DNA from: CAMAUF01 sp046152925
GTDB lineage: Bacteria; Chloroflexota; Dehalococcoidia; Tepidiformales; Tepidiformaceae
NCBI GenBank assembly: GCA_046152925.1
Contig: JBJXFX010000073.1
Span: forward strand, 1-49,008
Length of the DNA: 49,008 nt
Reading direction: 5' to 3'
Made by a program: the position numbers and the translations under genes. Of the stretch, positions 39,923 through 48,080 are shown piece after piece (the first letter of the stretch is position 1; each line of letters starts with the position of its first letter). The notes beneath the pieces were generated by a model, which was not told the DNA's origin, ran no database searches, and saw only the letters and a program-made list of their open reading frames with translations.

Positions 39923-40543
39923 CTAACGCGGCGGCTGGGATTCGCGGTATTCGCGCCAACTGAGGCCATTCTCCGGCCGCCAGACGCCGTCGGCGACGAG
40001 ATGGGAGAGCGGCAAACGGCGTTGTGGGGCCAACTCGCGCTTCTGGAGGTCGGGGACGAGCGCCTCGACGGGGCCGGGGAAGCCGAGCGCGACCACGGCG
40101 AGGACCCGGACTTCCGCGGGAGCCCCGAAAGCCGCGCGGACGGCCGCTTCGTCGAAGCCTGCCATCGGGTGGGCGATCAGCCCGAGCGAGGTGGCCTGGG
40201 CGAGGAGATTGCCCGTCGCGATCCCGGCGTGGAACGGCCAGAGCGGGCGGTCTCCGCCGTCCCGGTTCTTGGCGACGGTATCGTGGTCCGGGATGGCGGC
40301 AACCGCGACCAGGGCCGGCGCCGCGCCCGCCCATTCGCGGTTGCCTTCGGACAGCGCGGCGAAGACTTCGGCGCGGATATCCGGGTCGCGGGCCACCAGC
40401 AAACGGACGGGCTGGTTGTTGCCGTGGCTCGGGGCGAGCGAAACGGCCTGGTAGAGCGACTCAAGCGCGTCTTCGGGCAATGGTCGCGGGTCGAAAGCCC
40501 GGCGGGCGCGGCGGGCGGTGAGGGCCGGGAGGACATCCGTCAT
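39923..40543 (-). CDS. Nitroreductase family protein
   Basis: 206 residues. FMN-dependent NAD(P)H oxidoreductase: RRARRAFDPRPLPEDALESL at the N-terminus with FMN-contact Arg-Arg, APSHGNNQPVRLLVA, and GLIAHPMAGFDEAAVRAAFG followed by VLAVVALGFPG. All belong to the family. Substrates may be quinones or nitro compounds. It diverges from the Tat lipoprotein gene, with the GTAAG repeats between. Confidence 0.92.
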   Translation of the reverse strand: MTDVLPALTARRARRAFDPRPLPEDALESLYQAVSLAPSHGNNQPVRLLVARDPDIRAEVFAALSEGNREWAGAAPALVAVAAIPDHDTVAKNRDGGDRPLWPFHAGIATGNLLAQATSLGLIAHPMAGFDEAAVRAAFGAPAEVRVLAVVALGFPGPVEALVPDLQKRELAPQRRLPLSHLVADGVWRPENGLSWREYRESQPPR

Positions 40544-40569
40544 TGTTTTGAAACAACCCTTCATGAGTT

Positions 40570-40617
40570 GTAAGCCGCCCGTAAGCGGGCCGTAAGGGGC
40601 CGGTAAGCCGCCCGAAG
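40570..40617. promoter_or_regulatory. Four GTAAG direct repeats at exact 11-bp spacing
   Basis: GTAAG begins at 40570, 40581, 40592 and 40603, and a degenerate GAAG at 40614. Flanks are also similar (GTAAGCCGCCC twice). Same-face spacing of one helical turn is typical of OmpR/PhoB-type or SARP-type regulators binding head-to-tail. It lies in the divergent gap between the nitroreductase (ATG 40543) and Tat lipoprotein (ATG 40670) genes. Confidence 0.6.
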
Positions 40618-40669
40618 CGAGCCACGATGAGCATGGAGCGTGCGCTGGTTTGGCGCGTGGAGTCAATAG

Positions 40670-41515
40670 ATGGCAATTCAACAACAACGAGCTACCCGCC
40701 GGCAGTTCCTCGGGGCTTCCTTCGCAACCGTGGCGGGGGTCGCCGGCATCGTGGCGGTCGGCTGTGGCGATGACGACGAGCCCGAACCGGCAGCATCCCC
40801 GCCCGCCGCCACCCCGACCGCACCCGAGCAGAAGAAGCTCGTCGCGGGCTGGTACCGGGGCCGGGAAGTTAAGTACTACGACTTTGGGGCGAACACGAAG
40901 CTCTCCGGGGCCGCCGTCGGCTCGGCGCCGATCTGGGTGTTGATTCACGGGAAGAAGCCCGACGGGACGCCGGACATGGTCCAAGGGCAACACAACATCA
41001 TCGACGTCGCGCCGGGCGAGCCCGGGTACAGCGACCTCTGGTCCGTGAACTTCGTCACCGTACCCGCTGGCTATCAGGTGGACAGCGTCAAGTCCGCCGC
41101 AGACGTGACGAAGGCCGGCTTTAAGAGCGAGCCGCAGCCGGTTTTCGTGAACTGCCCTGTGGTCGCGATGGGCACGACGTTCGAGGGCGGCGAGAAGCTC
41201 GTCCAAGGATGGAGCAAGGGCAAGGAGGTCTTCTACCCGGACTTCGGCCCGAATGCCCCCGCGGCCGTCCCGATCTGGGTGTTCATCACCGGGATGGACG
41301 ACAAGGGCATGCCCAAGTTCGTGAAGGACCAGCGGAACATCATCGACTTGGTCCCGGCCGACGCCGGCTACAGCGCCTTCTGGCAAGTCAACATGGTGAC
41401 CGTCCCGGAGACCTATCAGCCAAACAGCGCGAAGTCGGCCGACGACGTACGAAAGGCCGGATACGTGGTGACGGCCACGCAGATGCTCGTAAACTGCCCG
41501 GTAACCGTGGCGTAG
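40670..41515 (+). CDS. Tat-exported lipoprotein with a duplicated ~105-residue domain
   Basis: 281 residues. Twin-arginine signal TRRQFLG (Arg10-Arg11) and lipobox VGC (Cys32), so exported folded and lipid-anchored; an acidic/Pro-rich linker follows. Residues about 56-165 and 172-280 are repeats of each other: KLVAGWYRGREVKYYDFG vs KLVQGWSKGKEVFYPDFG, PIWVLIHG vs PIWVFITG, QHNIIDVAP vs QRNIIDLVP, NFVTVPAGYQ vs NMVTVPETYQ, VFVNCPVV vs MLVNCPVT, with one Cys each. Folding before export suggests a metal or cofactor. Function unknown. Confidence 0.82.
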   Translation: MAIQQQRATRRQFLGASFATVAGVAGIVAVGCGDDDEPEPAASPPAATPTAPEQKKLVAGWYRGREVKYYDFGANTKLSGAAVGSAPIWVLIHGKKPDGTPDMVQGQHNIIDVAPGEPGYSDLWSVNFVTVPAGYQVDSVKSAADVTKAGFKSEPQPVFVNCPVVAMGTTFEGGEKLVQGWSKGKEVFYPDFGPNAPAAVPIWVFITGMDDKGMPKFVKDQRNIIDLVPADAGYSAFWQVNMVTVPETYQPNSAKSADDVRKAGYVVTATQMLVNCPVTVA

Positions 41516-41523
41516 CACCTGGG

Positions 41524-41584
41524 ATCCTCCGCGTGGGCCTGGGGGTTGGGGCCGCGAGACGTCCTTCCAAACCACGCGGAGGAT
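41524..41584 (+). promoter_or_regulatory. 13-bp inverted repeat that can hide the ribosome binding site of the DUF429 gene
   Basis: ATCCTCCGCGTGG (41524-41536) pairs perfectly with CCACGCGGAGGAT (41572-41584) across 35 bases. The right arm contains GGAGG (41578-41582), the ribosome binding site for ATG 41593, and the left arm starts 9 bases after the Tat gene stop. It may be a terminator-like 3' stem or a translation switch. Confidence 0.6.
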
Positions 41585-41592
41585 GCCTAACC

Positions 41593-42393
41593 ATGCCGCT
41601 GATCGCCGGGGTCGACCTCGCCTGGACGTCCCACCACGACTCCGGCCTCTGCTTGGTCGAGTTGAACGGCGCGGGCGAGGTACGCCTCATCGAGCTGGCG
41701 GCGACCCGTGTCCTCCCGGAGGCCCTCGCGGAGACGCTGGCGGGCCAGCGCGACCTCGTCGCCGCGATTGACGCACCCCTGATCATTGGCCCGAACCGGA
41801 CGGCTGAGCGCGAGCTCGGGCGGCGATTCGGAAAGTACAAGGCGAGCGCCCACTCCGCGAACGAGGCGCTGCTGGTCGGGTCGGGCCGGGACGCGGGCCC
41901 ACGGCTGGCGCGCGGCCTCGTGGCGCGCGGCGTCTCGCTCGACCCGACGCTGATCACTCCTCAAGCAGCCGGGCGATTCGCCTTCGAGTCTTACCCGCAC
42001 GCGCAACACGTCGTGCTGTTCCGGCTCGACCAGCGCATCCCCTATAAACGCAAGAAGGGCCGCGACACGGCCTTCATCCGCGAGCAGCTCCGCGTGTTCC
42101 AGGCGCACCTTGGGCGTGCGCTGGGCGCCGAGTGGCCCGCGCTGGCGGGGCTCGACGCCGTGCAACGCGTGCTTGCGCCGGGAGCGCCGGAGGCCCGCGG
42201 TACTGCCCTGAAAGCGCTCGAAGACCAGCTGGACGCGCTCACCTGCGTGCTCGCGGCCTATCTCGCATGGCGTGACGGGCTGACAGCCGCCGATGTCCTG
42301 GGAGGACCCGGGACCGGGTATGTGGCCATTCCGGGCCTGCGTTCTGACCCTCGGTTCGCGGCTACATCCGCTCCGGCGCCGTCATTCCCATGA
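41593..42393 (+). CDS. DUF429 family protein (RNase H-like)
   Basis: 266 residues beginning MPLIAGVDLAWTSHHDSGL; the early Asp and G-x-D-x-A-W are typical of DUF429, thought to have an RNase H-like fold. AAIDAPLI in the middle holds a second conserved Asp; SYPHAQHV, KRKKGR and LEDQLDALTCVLAAYLAW also fit. Possible nuclease but activity not established for the family. The start follows GGAGG inside a long stem. The end overlaps convergent argS by 32 bases. Confidence 0.85.
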   Translation: MPLIAGVDLAWTSHHDSGLCLVELNGAGEVRLIELAATRVLPEALAETLAGQRDLVAAIDAPLIIGPNRTAERELGRRFGKYKASAHSANEALLVGSGRDAGPRLARGLVARGVSLDPTLITPQAAGRFAFESYPHAQHVVLFRLDQRIPYKRKKGRDTAFIREQLRVFQAHLGRALGAEWPALAGLDAVQRVLAPGAPEARGTALKALEDQLDALTCVLAAYLAWRDGLTAADVLGGPGTGYVAIPGLRSDPRFAATSAPAPSFP

Positions 42394-44062
42394 GATCCAG
42401 GACGCGGGCGAGGGCGACCTTGGCGGCGAGGACGAGCCGTAGGCGCGCGCGTGTGACCGCTACGTCCTCCGTGATCACCTTGAGCGAGGCGTCGTCCTGT
42501 TGCTTGAACGCGTCGTTGAAGGCGTGGAAGGCGTTGGCGAGCGACATTGCGTAGTGCGGCAGGTGTTGCGGCTCGAGCGTGGTCGCCACCAGCTCAATCA
42601 CCTCGGAAAGACGCATCATCTCCCGGATGAGGGCTAGTTCGTGCGGCTGCGTCAGGAGCGCGACCTCGCCGCCTTCGGGCGTGAGGCCCTGTTCGGCGGC
42701 ACGCGCAAGCATGCTGGCAAGCCGGGCGTGCGCGTACTGGACGTAGTAGACCGGGTTTTCGCTCGATTGCTTCACCGCGAGGTCGAGGTCGAAGTCCATC
42801 TGGGCGCCCGGGGAGCGGAGCAAGAAGAAGAAGCGGGCCGCATCTCTGCCCACCTCGTCGATGAGCTCGTCGAGCGTGATGATTTCGCCGCTGCGCTTCG
42901 AAAGCCGGACTATTTCGGCGCCGCGCTTGAGCGTGACGAGCTGGTAGAGGAGCACGTGGAGGCCGTCGGCATCGCCGCCAACAGCGCGGGTCGCGGTCTT
43001 CACGCGGCTCACGTGGCCGTGGTGGTCCGCACCCCAAACGTCCACGACGAGGCTGAAGCCGCGCCGGACGAACTTGTCGTAGTGATACGCGATGTCGCTC
43101 GCGAAGTAGGTTGGGCGCCCATCCGAGCGGATCACGACGTTGTCTTTTTCCTCGCCGAGCCCGCTGGAGGTAAACCAGGTCGCGCCTTCGCGTTCGACGA
43201 GCTGGCCCGCCTCCCGGAGGATCCCGAGGGCCGACTCGGAGATGCCCTCACGGTCGTAGAGCGACTTTTCGCTGAACCAATGGTTGTAGCGGACGCCAAA
43301 GGCATCGAGTGAGCGCCGGATGTTCTTGACCATCAGCTCGATGCCGATGGCGTTGAGCTCGGGCGGGCAGGGGGCGCCCTCCGCCCGGAGGAACGCATCG
43401 CCGCTCGCCTCTTTGATCTCCTGCGCCAGGTCCATCATGTAGGAGCCGGGGTAGCCGTCGCTCGGGATCGGCGTGTCGCGCCCGAAGAGCTGTTGGTAGC
43501 GCGCGTAGAGTGTGTCCGAGAACGTGTCGGTCTGCGTGCCGGCGTCGTTGACGTAATATTCGCGCTCCACCTCGTACCCAGCCGCCCCGAGTGCGGAAGC
43601 GAGGGCATCGCCGATCGCCGCTCCGCGACCGTTGCCGACATGCAGCGGGCCCGTAGGGTTGGCCGAGACAAACTCGACCTGGGCCATCTTCCCGGCGCCG
43701 GTGCGGACATCGGCGTACGACGGCCCGAGCCGGATCGTCTCCTCGACTTGCGACTGCAGGAACGCCGGAGAGAGCCGGATGTTGAGGAAGCCCGGCGGCG
43801 CGACTTCGGGCGCCTCGATCGCTGCGTCAGCGGGGAAGTGCTTCGCGACGGCCTGGGCTACGTGCAGGGGCGGGCGCATAGCGGCGCGTGCCAGCCGCAT
43901 CGCCAGGGTGCAGGCAAAGTCGCCCTTGGTGGGGTCCTTTGGGCGCTCGATGGTGTCGTCCGGGGTGGGCACATCCGGAAGGTCGCCCGCGGCAATCGCC
44001 GCGGCGACAGCTTGGGCCACCAGCCCCGCCAAGTGTTGCCGAATGTCTCGCGCATCAACCAT
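42362..44062 (-). CDS. argS: Arginyl-tRNA synthetase
   Basis: Charges tRNA(Arg). 566 residues, standard size: Add-1 N-terminal domain (about 1-110), class I signature NPTGPLHVGNGRG (HIGH as HVGN), VDVWGADHHGHVSR, the degenerate KMSKS site RLSKRSGEI, DFDLDLAVKQSSENPVYYVQYAHAR in the anticodon-side linker, and the helical C-terminal DALR domain. Upstream are GAGG and an extended -10 (TGGTAGGCT). Confidence 0.97.
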   Translation of the reverse strand: MVDARDIRQHLAGLVAQAVAAAIAAGDLPDVPTPDDTIERPKDPTKGDFACTLAMRLARAAMRPPLHVAQAVAKHFPADAAIEAPEVAPPGFLNIRLSPAFLQSQVEETIRLGPSYADVRTGAGKMAQVEFVSANPTGPLHVGNGRGAAIGDALASALGAAGYEVEREYYVNDAGTQTDTFSDTLYARYQQLFGRDTPIPSDGYPGSYMMDLAQEIKEASGDAFLRAEGAPCPPELNAIGIELMVKNIRRSLDAFGVRYNHWFSEKSLYDREGISESALGILREAGQLVEREGATWFTSSGLGEEKDNVVIRSDGRPTYFASDIAYHYDKFVRRGFSLVVDVWGADHHGHVSRVKTATRAVGGDADGLHVLLYQLVTLKRGAEIVRLSKRSGEIITLDELIDEVGRDAARFFFLLRSPGAQMDFDLDLAVKQSSENPVYYVQYAHARLASMLARAAEQGLTPEGGEVALLTQPHELALIREMMRLSEVIELVATTLEPQHLPHYAMSLANAFHAFNDAFKQQDDASLKVITEDVAVTRARLRLVLAAKVALARVLDLMGMTAPERM

Positions 44063-44089
44063 TCAGACGCCTCGAAGTAAGAAAGGATC

Positions 44090-44098
44090 AGCCTACCA
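44090..44098 (-). promoter_or_regulatory. Extended -10 for argS
   Basis: TGGTAGGCT (44098-44090), 27 bases before ATG 44062. Confidence 0.35.
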
Positions 44099-44179
44099 GG
44101 TACGGCGGCTTGAAACCGTAGCGCCCGGCGGGCCGGGCCAGATGGGCCGCAAGCGGTGGCCCATTGGGCCGTCCTCTCA

Positions 44180-44188
44180 TGGTAGAAT
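44180..44188 (+). promoter_or_regulatory. Extended -10 for the pterin oxidoreductase gene
   Basis: TGGTAGAAT, 33 bases before ATG 44222; GGAGGG precedes the start. Close match to the elements at 31606 and 44098. Confidence 0.45.
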
Positions 44189-44221
44189 CTGGCCGCTCAG
44201 CTAACAGCTTGGAGGGACACG

Positions 44222-46381
44222 ATGGTTGTGGAGACCAAGAAGTCGTTTTGCCGGATGTGCCACGCGTTCTGCGCGATTGACGTCGATATCGAAGACAACA
44301 AGGTGATCGAGGTCCGCGGCGACGCCGACGACCCGGTCTTCGGTGGCTACACCTGTATCAAGGGCCGCGCCATTCCCGAGGCGCACAACCACCCGGACCG
44401 CCTGCGCAGCTCGCTCAAGCGGATGCCCGACGGGTCGTTCCAGCCGATCAGCAGCGAGCAGGCGATGGACGAAATCGCCGCCAAGCTGAAGGAGATCATC
44501 GCCCGCGACGGCGGCCGCGCGGTCGCGACCTACAACGGCACGTACGCCTACCTCTACGCGGGCATCCTTACGCTCGTCCGCGCCTGGCACACGGGATTCG
44601 ATTCCCCGTCCTTTTACAACAGCGCCAGCATCGATCAGCCGGGCAAGGCCATCGCCATGATGCGCCACGGCATTTGGGCCGGCGGCGACCAGCCGTTCGA
44701 CTCGATGGACGTGATGATGATGGTCGGCTGCAACCCGGTCGTCTCGATGTTCGCGGGCTCGAAGTTCCCCGCCTACAACCCGTGGAAGCGCATTCAGGAT
44801 GCGAAGAAGCGCGGCCTCAAGCTCATCGTCGTCGACCCGCGCAAGAGCGAAGTCGCCAAGCGCGCCGACCTCCACCTGCAGGTGCGGCCCGGCGAGGACC
44901 CGACCCTGATCGCGGGCATCATCCGCGTGCTGCTGACCGAGGGTCTCTACGACGGGGACTTCATTGCCGCGTACGTCGATGGCGTCGAGGAGCTGAAGGC
45001 CGCGGTCGATGACTTTACCCCGGACTACGTCGAAGAGCGCACGGGCGTCCCCGCGCAGCACGTCATCCAGGCCGCCCACATGTTCGCCGAGGCGAAGCGC
45101 GGCCAGGCCACGTCTGGCACGGGCCCTTCGATGTCGCCGCGCTCGAACCTCTCGGAACAGCTGATCGTGACGCTGAACACCCTTTGTGGCCGCTACCAGC
45201 GCGAGGGCGAGCCGGTCGCGAACCCCGGGACGCTCACGGCCGCGCCGGCGCGCCACGCGCAAGTGATGGGTGGCGGCGCCGTCCCGGCGCTCGGCGCCCG
45301 CAGCCGCATCAAGGAAGGCATCGGCGCCTACATGCCGAACGGCGACATCCCGACGACGGTGCTCGCCGACGAGATCCTGACTCCGGGCGAAGGCCAGGTG
45401 AAGGCGCTCATCTCCATCGCGGGCAACCCGGTCGTGGCCTGGCCGGATCAGCTCAAGACGATCGAGGCGATGAAGGCGCTCGAACTCAACGTGGCGATTG
45501 ATGTCCGCATGTCGGCCACGGCGAAGATGTGCCACTACGTCATCGCCGGGAAGCAGTGCCTCGAGCGCCCCGACATCCCGCTGCTGGCGGACACCTGGTT
45601 CCCGATCCCGTACACCCACTACGCCCCCGCGCTGATCGAGCCCGACTTTGACGTGATCGAAGAGTGGGAGTTCTTCTGGGGCATCGCCAAGCGGCTCGGC
45701 ACCGAGATCGTCCTCCCCGGCGGCGCCATCCCGATGGACAAGAAGCCCAAGTCCGACGACATCCTCGACCTGCTGACCGTCGGCTCCCGCATCCCGCTGA
45801 GCGAGATCCGGAAGCACAGCGGCGGCAAGGTGTGGCCGGCGGACGTCAAAGTGCAGGGCCGTCAGGCCGAAAACAGCCGCCGCCTCCAAGCTGGTCACGA
45901 AGACGTGATTGCCGAGCTGCGGGCCGTCCGCAGTGAGCCGATCACCAGTCACGGTGGCTACACCGAGGACCGGGAGTTCAGCCACCGCCTGATTAGCCGC
46001 CGCACCCGCGATGTGAACAACTCCTCGGTCCGGGACAACCCGCAGATCATCGCGAAGGGCCTGACGACGAACCACGCCTTCATGAACCCGCTCGACCTGC
46101 GCGAGTTGAGCTTGAACGACGGCGACGTGATCGAGATCGAATCGGACCGGGCCGCCATCCTCGGCGTCGTCCAGGGCACCGACGACGTGCCGAGCGGCGT
46201 CATCTCGATGTCACACGCCTGGGGCGACACGCCGGAGCACGACCGCAAGGTGCGCACGATCGGTTCGCCGACGAACCGCCTGACGAACCTCGACGAGCAC
46301 TGGGAGCCCTACACGGGCATGTCCTGGCAGAGCGGCATCCCGGTGAACATCAAGCCGGTCGCGGAGCTTATCCCCGCGTAG
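44222..46381 (+). CDS. Molybdopterin (Mo/W) oxidoreductase with [4Fe-4S] site
   Basis: 719 residues, DMSO-reductase superfamily. [4Fe-4S] cysteines at 10, 13, 17 and 45 (C-x2-C-x3-C-x27-C). The bis-MGD binding domain and the C-terminal D-domain (NHAFMNPLDLRELSLNDGDVIEIES) are complete. Where formate dehydrogenases have Cys/Sec and others Ser or Asp, the segment reads SASIDQPGK, so the metal ligand is unclear. No Tat signal, so cytoplasmic; no subunit genes adjoin. Role unknown. Confidence 0.9.
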   Translation: MVVETKKSFCRMCHAFCAIDVDIEDNKVIEVRGDADDPVFGGYTCIKGRAIPEAHNHPDRLRSSLKRMPDGSFQPISSEQAMDEIAAKLKEIIARDGGRAVATYNGTYAYLYAGILTLVRAWHTGFDSPSFYNSASIDQPGKAIAMMRHGIWAGGDQPFDSMDVMMMVGCNPVVSMFAGSKFPAYNPWKRIQDAKKRGLKLIVVDPRKSEVAKRADLHLQVRPGEDPTLIAGIIRVLLTEGLYDGDFIAAYVDGVEELKAAVDDFTPDYVEERTGVPAQHVIQAAHMFAEAKRGQATSGTGPSMSPRSNLSEQLIVTLNTLCGRYQREGEPVANPGTLTAAPARHAQVMGGGAVPALGARSRIKEGIGAYMPNGDIPTTVLADEILTPGEGQVKALISIAGNPVVAWPDQLKTIEAMKALELNVAIDVRMSATAKMCHYVIAGKQCLERPDIPLLADTWFPIPYTHYAPALIEPDFDVIEEWEFFWGIAKRLGTEIVLPGGAIPMDKKPKSDDILDLLTVGSRIPLSEIRKHSGGKVWPADVKVQGRQAENSRRLQAGHEDVIAELRAVRSEPITSHGGYTEDREFSHRLISRRTRDVNNSSVRDNPQIIAKGLTTNHAFMNPLDLRELSLNDGDVIEIESDRAAILGVVQGTDDVPSGVISMSHAWGDTPEHDRKVRTIGSPTNRLTNLDEHWEPYTGMSWQSGIPVNIKPVAELIPA

Positions 46382-46404
46382 CCCGCGGCCTCCCCACATC
46401 CATC

Positions 46405-46443
46405 TACCAACAAGGCCCGCCGATTGTGCGGGCCTTGTTGGTA
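46405..46443. terminator. 16-bp perfect terminator hairpin
   Basis: TACCAACAAGGCCCGC-CGATTGT-GCGGGCCTTGTTGGTA, 24 bases after the pterin oxidoreductase stop. The longest perfect stem seen in the window; the CCTTGTT side supplies a weak U-tract. Confidence 0.8.
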
Positions 46444-46528
46444 CCGGCGTCGGTACGCCATGCGCTCTTGTGAACCGTTGCATCGGGTAGTGACTTCGGC
46501 ACGCGTTTTGCCTACCGTCGAAGACCGA

Positions 46529-48010
46529 ATGAACACCGTCGTCGTGGACTACAAAGCAGCAGAAGCGCAGGAAAATCAGCTCAATGCCCGCCAGCGCGAG
46601 GTGATGCGGCTCGTCGCGGAGGGACGGACGAACCCCGAGATCGCGACCCAGTTCGACATAACGCTCGACGGCGCGAAGTGGAACGTCAGCGAGATCCTGA
46701 CCAAGCTCGGGCTGAGCTCGCGGGAAGAGATCGCTGCGTACTATCGCTGGCGCCGGCGGCCGGCTCACCGCGTGGGCGGGCTCGTGCGGGGCCTAGCGGC
46801 CCTGCCAGCGATCAAGTGGGTCGCAGGTGGCGCGGCAGCGACGGCCATTGCCGTCGGGGCGATCCTGGTTGCCCTGAGCCTGTCCTCGGATGCAAAGGAG
46901 CAGCCCCTCGTTGCCCCATTCACGCTCGAAGCGCGGATCGAAGTCGAGGAGACCATCGACGCCGTGACGATCGGCACGAGCCTCCCGGGCGCCGGGATAG
47001 CCTCGCCAGCCGTCCGCCACGTTTCGGAGCTGCGCTGGTCCTACCGGGACAACGACCGTTACCGCTGGGAAATCGACCGGCTCGACCCGATCATCGACCG
47101 CGGAACGTTGCTGGTCGTGTCGAACGACGATGGCTATTGGTCAGCCAACAGCCAGACCAAGACCTACTCGCGGTCGCCGCTCCCGGATTTCCCCGACACG
47201 GCTTTGCTCTACCCAGGAGGCGGCTTCACGTTGGGGCCTATCCCGCCGGTGTCTTCGCGGGCCAACCTCGCGCAGATGTTCGGCCAGGGCCAGGCCGGAT
47301 TCCGCTTCGAGGCCGTAGGCTCGTCGGTGATCCTCGGCAGACCGGTGACGGTCTTCGAGTTCAGCCCGGTCGGCACGTCCTCCGACGAGAACGGAGTCGA
47401 TCAGCCGGACGGATCGGGCACGCTCTACGTCGACGAGTCTGCGTGGGTCCTCCTCCGGTTCGCGTTGACCACGAAACACTCGAGGGTAAACGCGGTGGTG
47501 ACGCGGTTCGACCCTGCCTGGCGACCGGACCGGAAGCTTCTGACGTTCGTCCCGCCTGCAGGTTTCACCGAGACGGCGGCGCTTCAAGGATGGGCGCTCG
47601 CGCCGGTGTCCGGCACCTCCAGCTCAGGCCCCGCCGGCGGCGTCAAGGTCGACGTGCCGCTCGGATTTCTCCCGCTCGACGCCGTCCCCGAGGGTTTCGA
47701 GGCGGTGACCACCGAGTCGGAGACGTTAGACGGAGACGAGCCGACCGGGTTCTTCGTCCACTACCGCAGGGAGATCCCTTCCGGCGACGTGCAGCAGCTG
47801 AAAGTCGCGCAGGCGAAGCGGGCCGACCGTCCGCAGCCCCGGCCGTCTGATTCGGACGTCGCGATCGGCGCCACCACCGGCCACCTCGCCGGCGCGGCGC
47901 CACACCTCGACCTCTACTGGTGGAAGGACGGCATCCTGGTTGTCCTCACCGGTGATGGTGTCCCGGAGGCCGAGCTCGTGGCCATCGCGGAGGCCATGAC
48001 ACGTCCCTGA
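46529..48010 (+). CDS. Membrane-anchored LuxR-type regulator with LolA/RseB-like exterior domain
   Basis: 493 residues from ATG 46529. Residues about 16-72 are a LuxR/GerE helix-turn-helix (LNARQREVMRLVAEGRTNPEIA, KWNVSEILTKLGLSSREE). A basic stretch (RWRRRPAHR) and one TM (about 97-118, VAGGAAATAIAVGAILVALSL) follow. The ~370 exterior residues contain a beta-rich DUF2092/RseB-like region (LRWSYRDNDRYRWEIDRL, DDGYWSANSQTKTYSRSPL) and a second domain near the end (about 370-490, DUF4367-like pattern). DNA binding inside and sensing outside in one chain implies a one-component transmembrane regulator. Confidence 0.82.
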   Translation: MNTVVVDYKAAEAQENQLNARQREVMRLVAEGRTNPEIATQFDITLDGAKWNVSEILTKLGLSSREEIAAYYRWRRRPAHRVGGLVRGLAALPAIKWVAGGAAATAIAVGAILVALSLSSDAKEQPLVAPFTLEARIEVEETIDAVTIGTSLPGAGIASPAVRHVSELRWSYRDNDRYRWEIDRLDPIIDRGTLLVVSNDDGYWSANSQTKTYSRSPLPDFPDTALLYPGGGFTLGPIPPVSSRANLAQMFGQGQAGFRFEAVGSSVILGRPVTVFEFSPVGTSSDENGVDQPDGSGTLYVDESAWVLLRFALTTKHSRVNAVVTRFDPAWRPDRKLLTFVPPAGFTETAALQGWALAPVSGTSSSGPAGGVKVDVPLGFLPLDAVPEGFEAVTTESETLDGDEPTGFFVHYRREIPSGDVQQLKVAQAKRADRPQPRPSDSDVAIGATTGHLAGAAPHLDLYWWKDGILVVLTGDGVPEAELVAIAEAMTRP

Positions 48011-48080
48011 GTGCAGCGCTTGGCTTTCGCCCCGAGTCCGGTGATACTCCGGGCCCCAGAACCGACTTGGAGCCTTCGTC

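Noticed and set aside
44201..46075. 624-codon minus frame opposite the pterin oxidoreductase
   Set aside because: No family resemblance and rich in Arg/Asp/His as expected for a GC-rich shadow.
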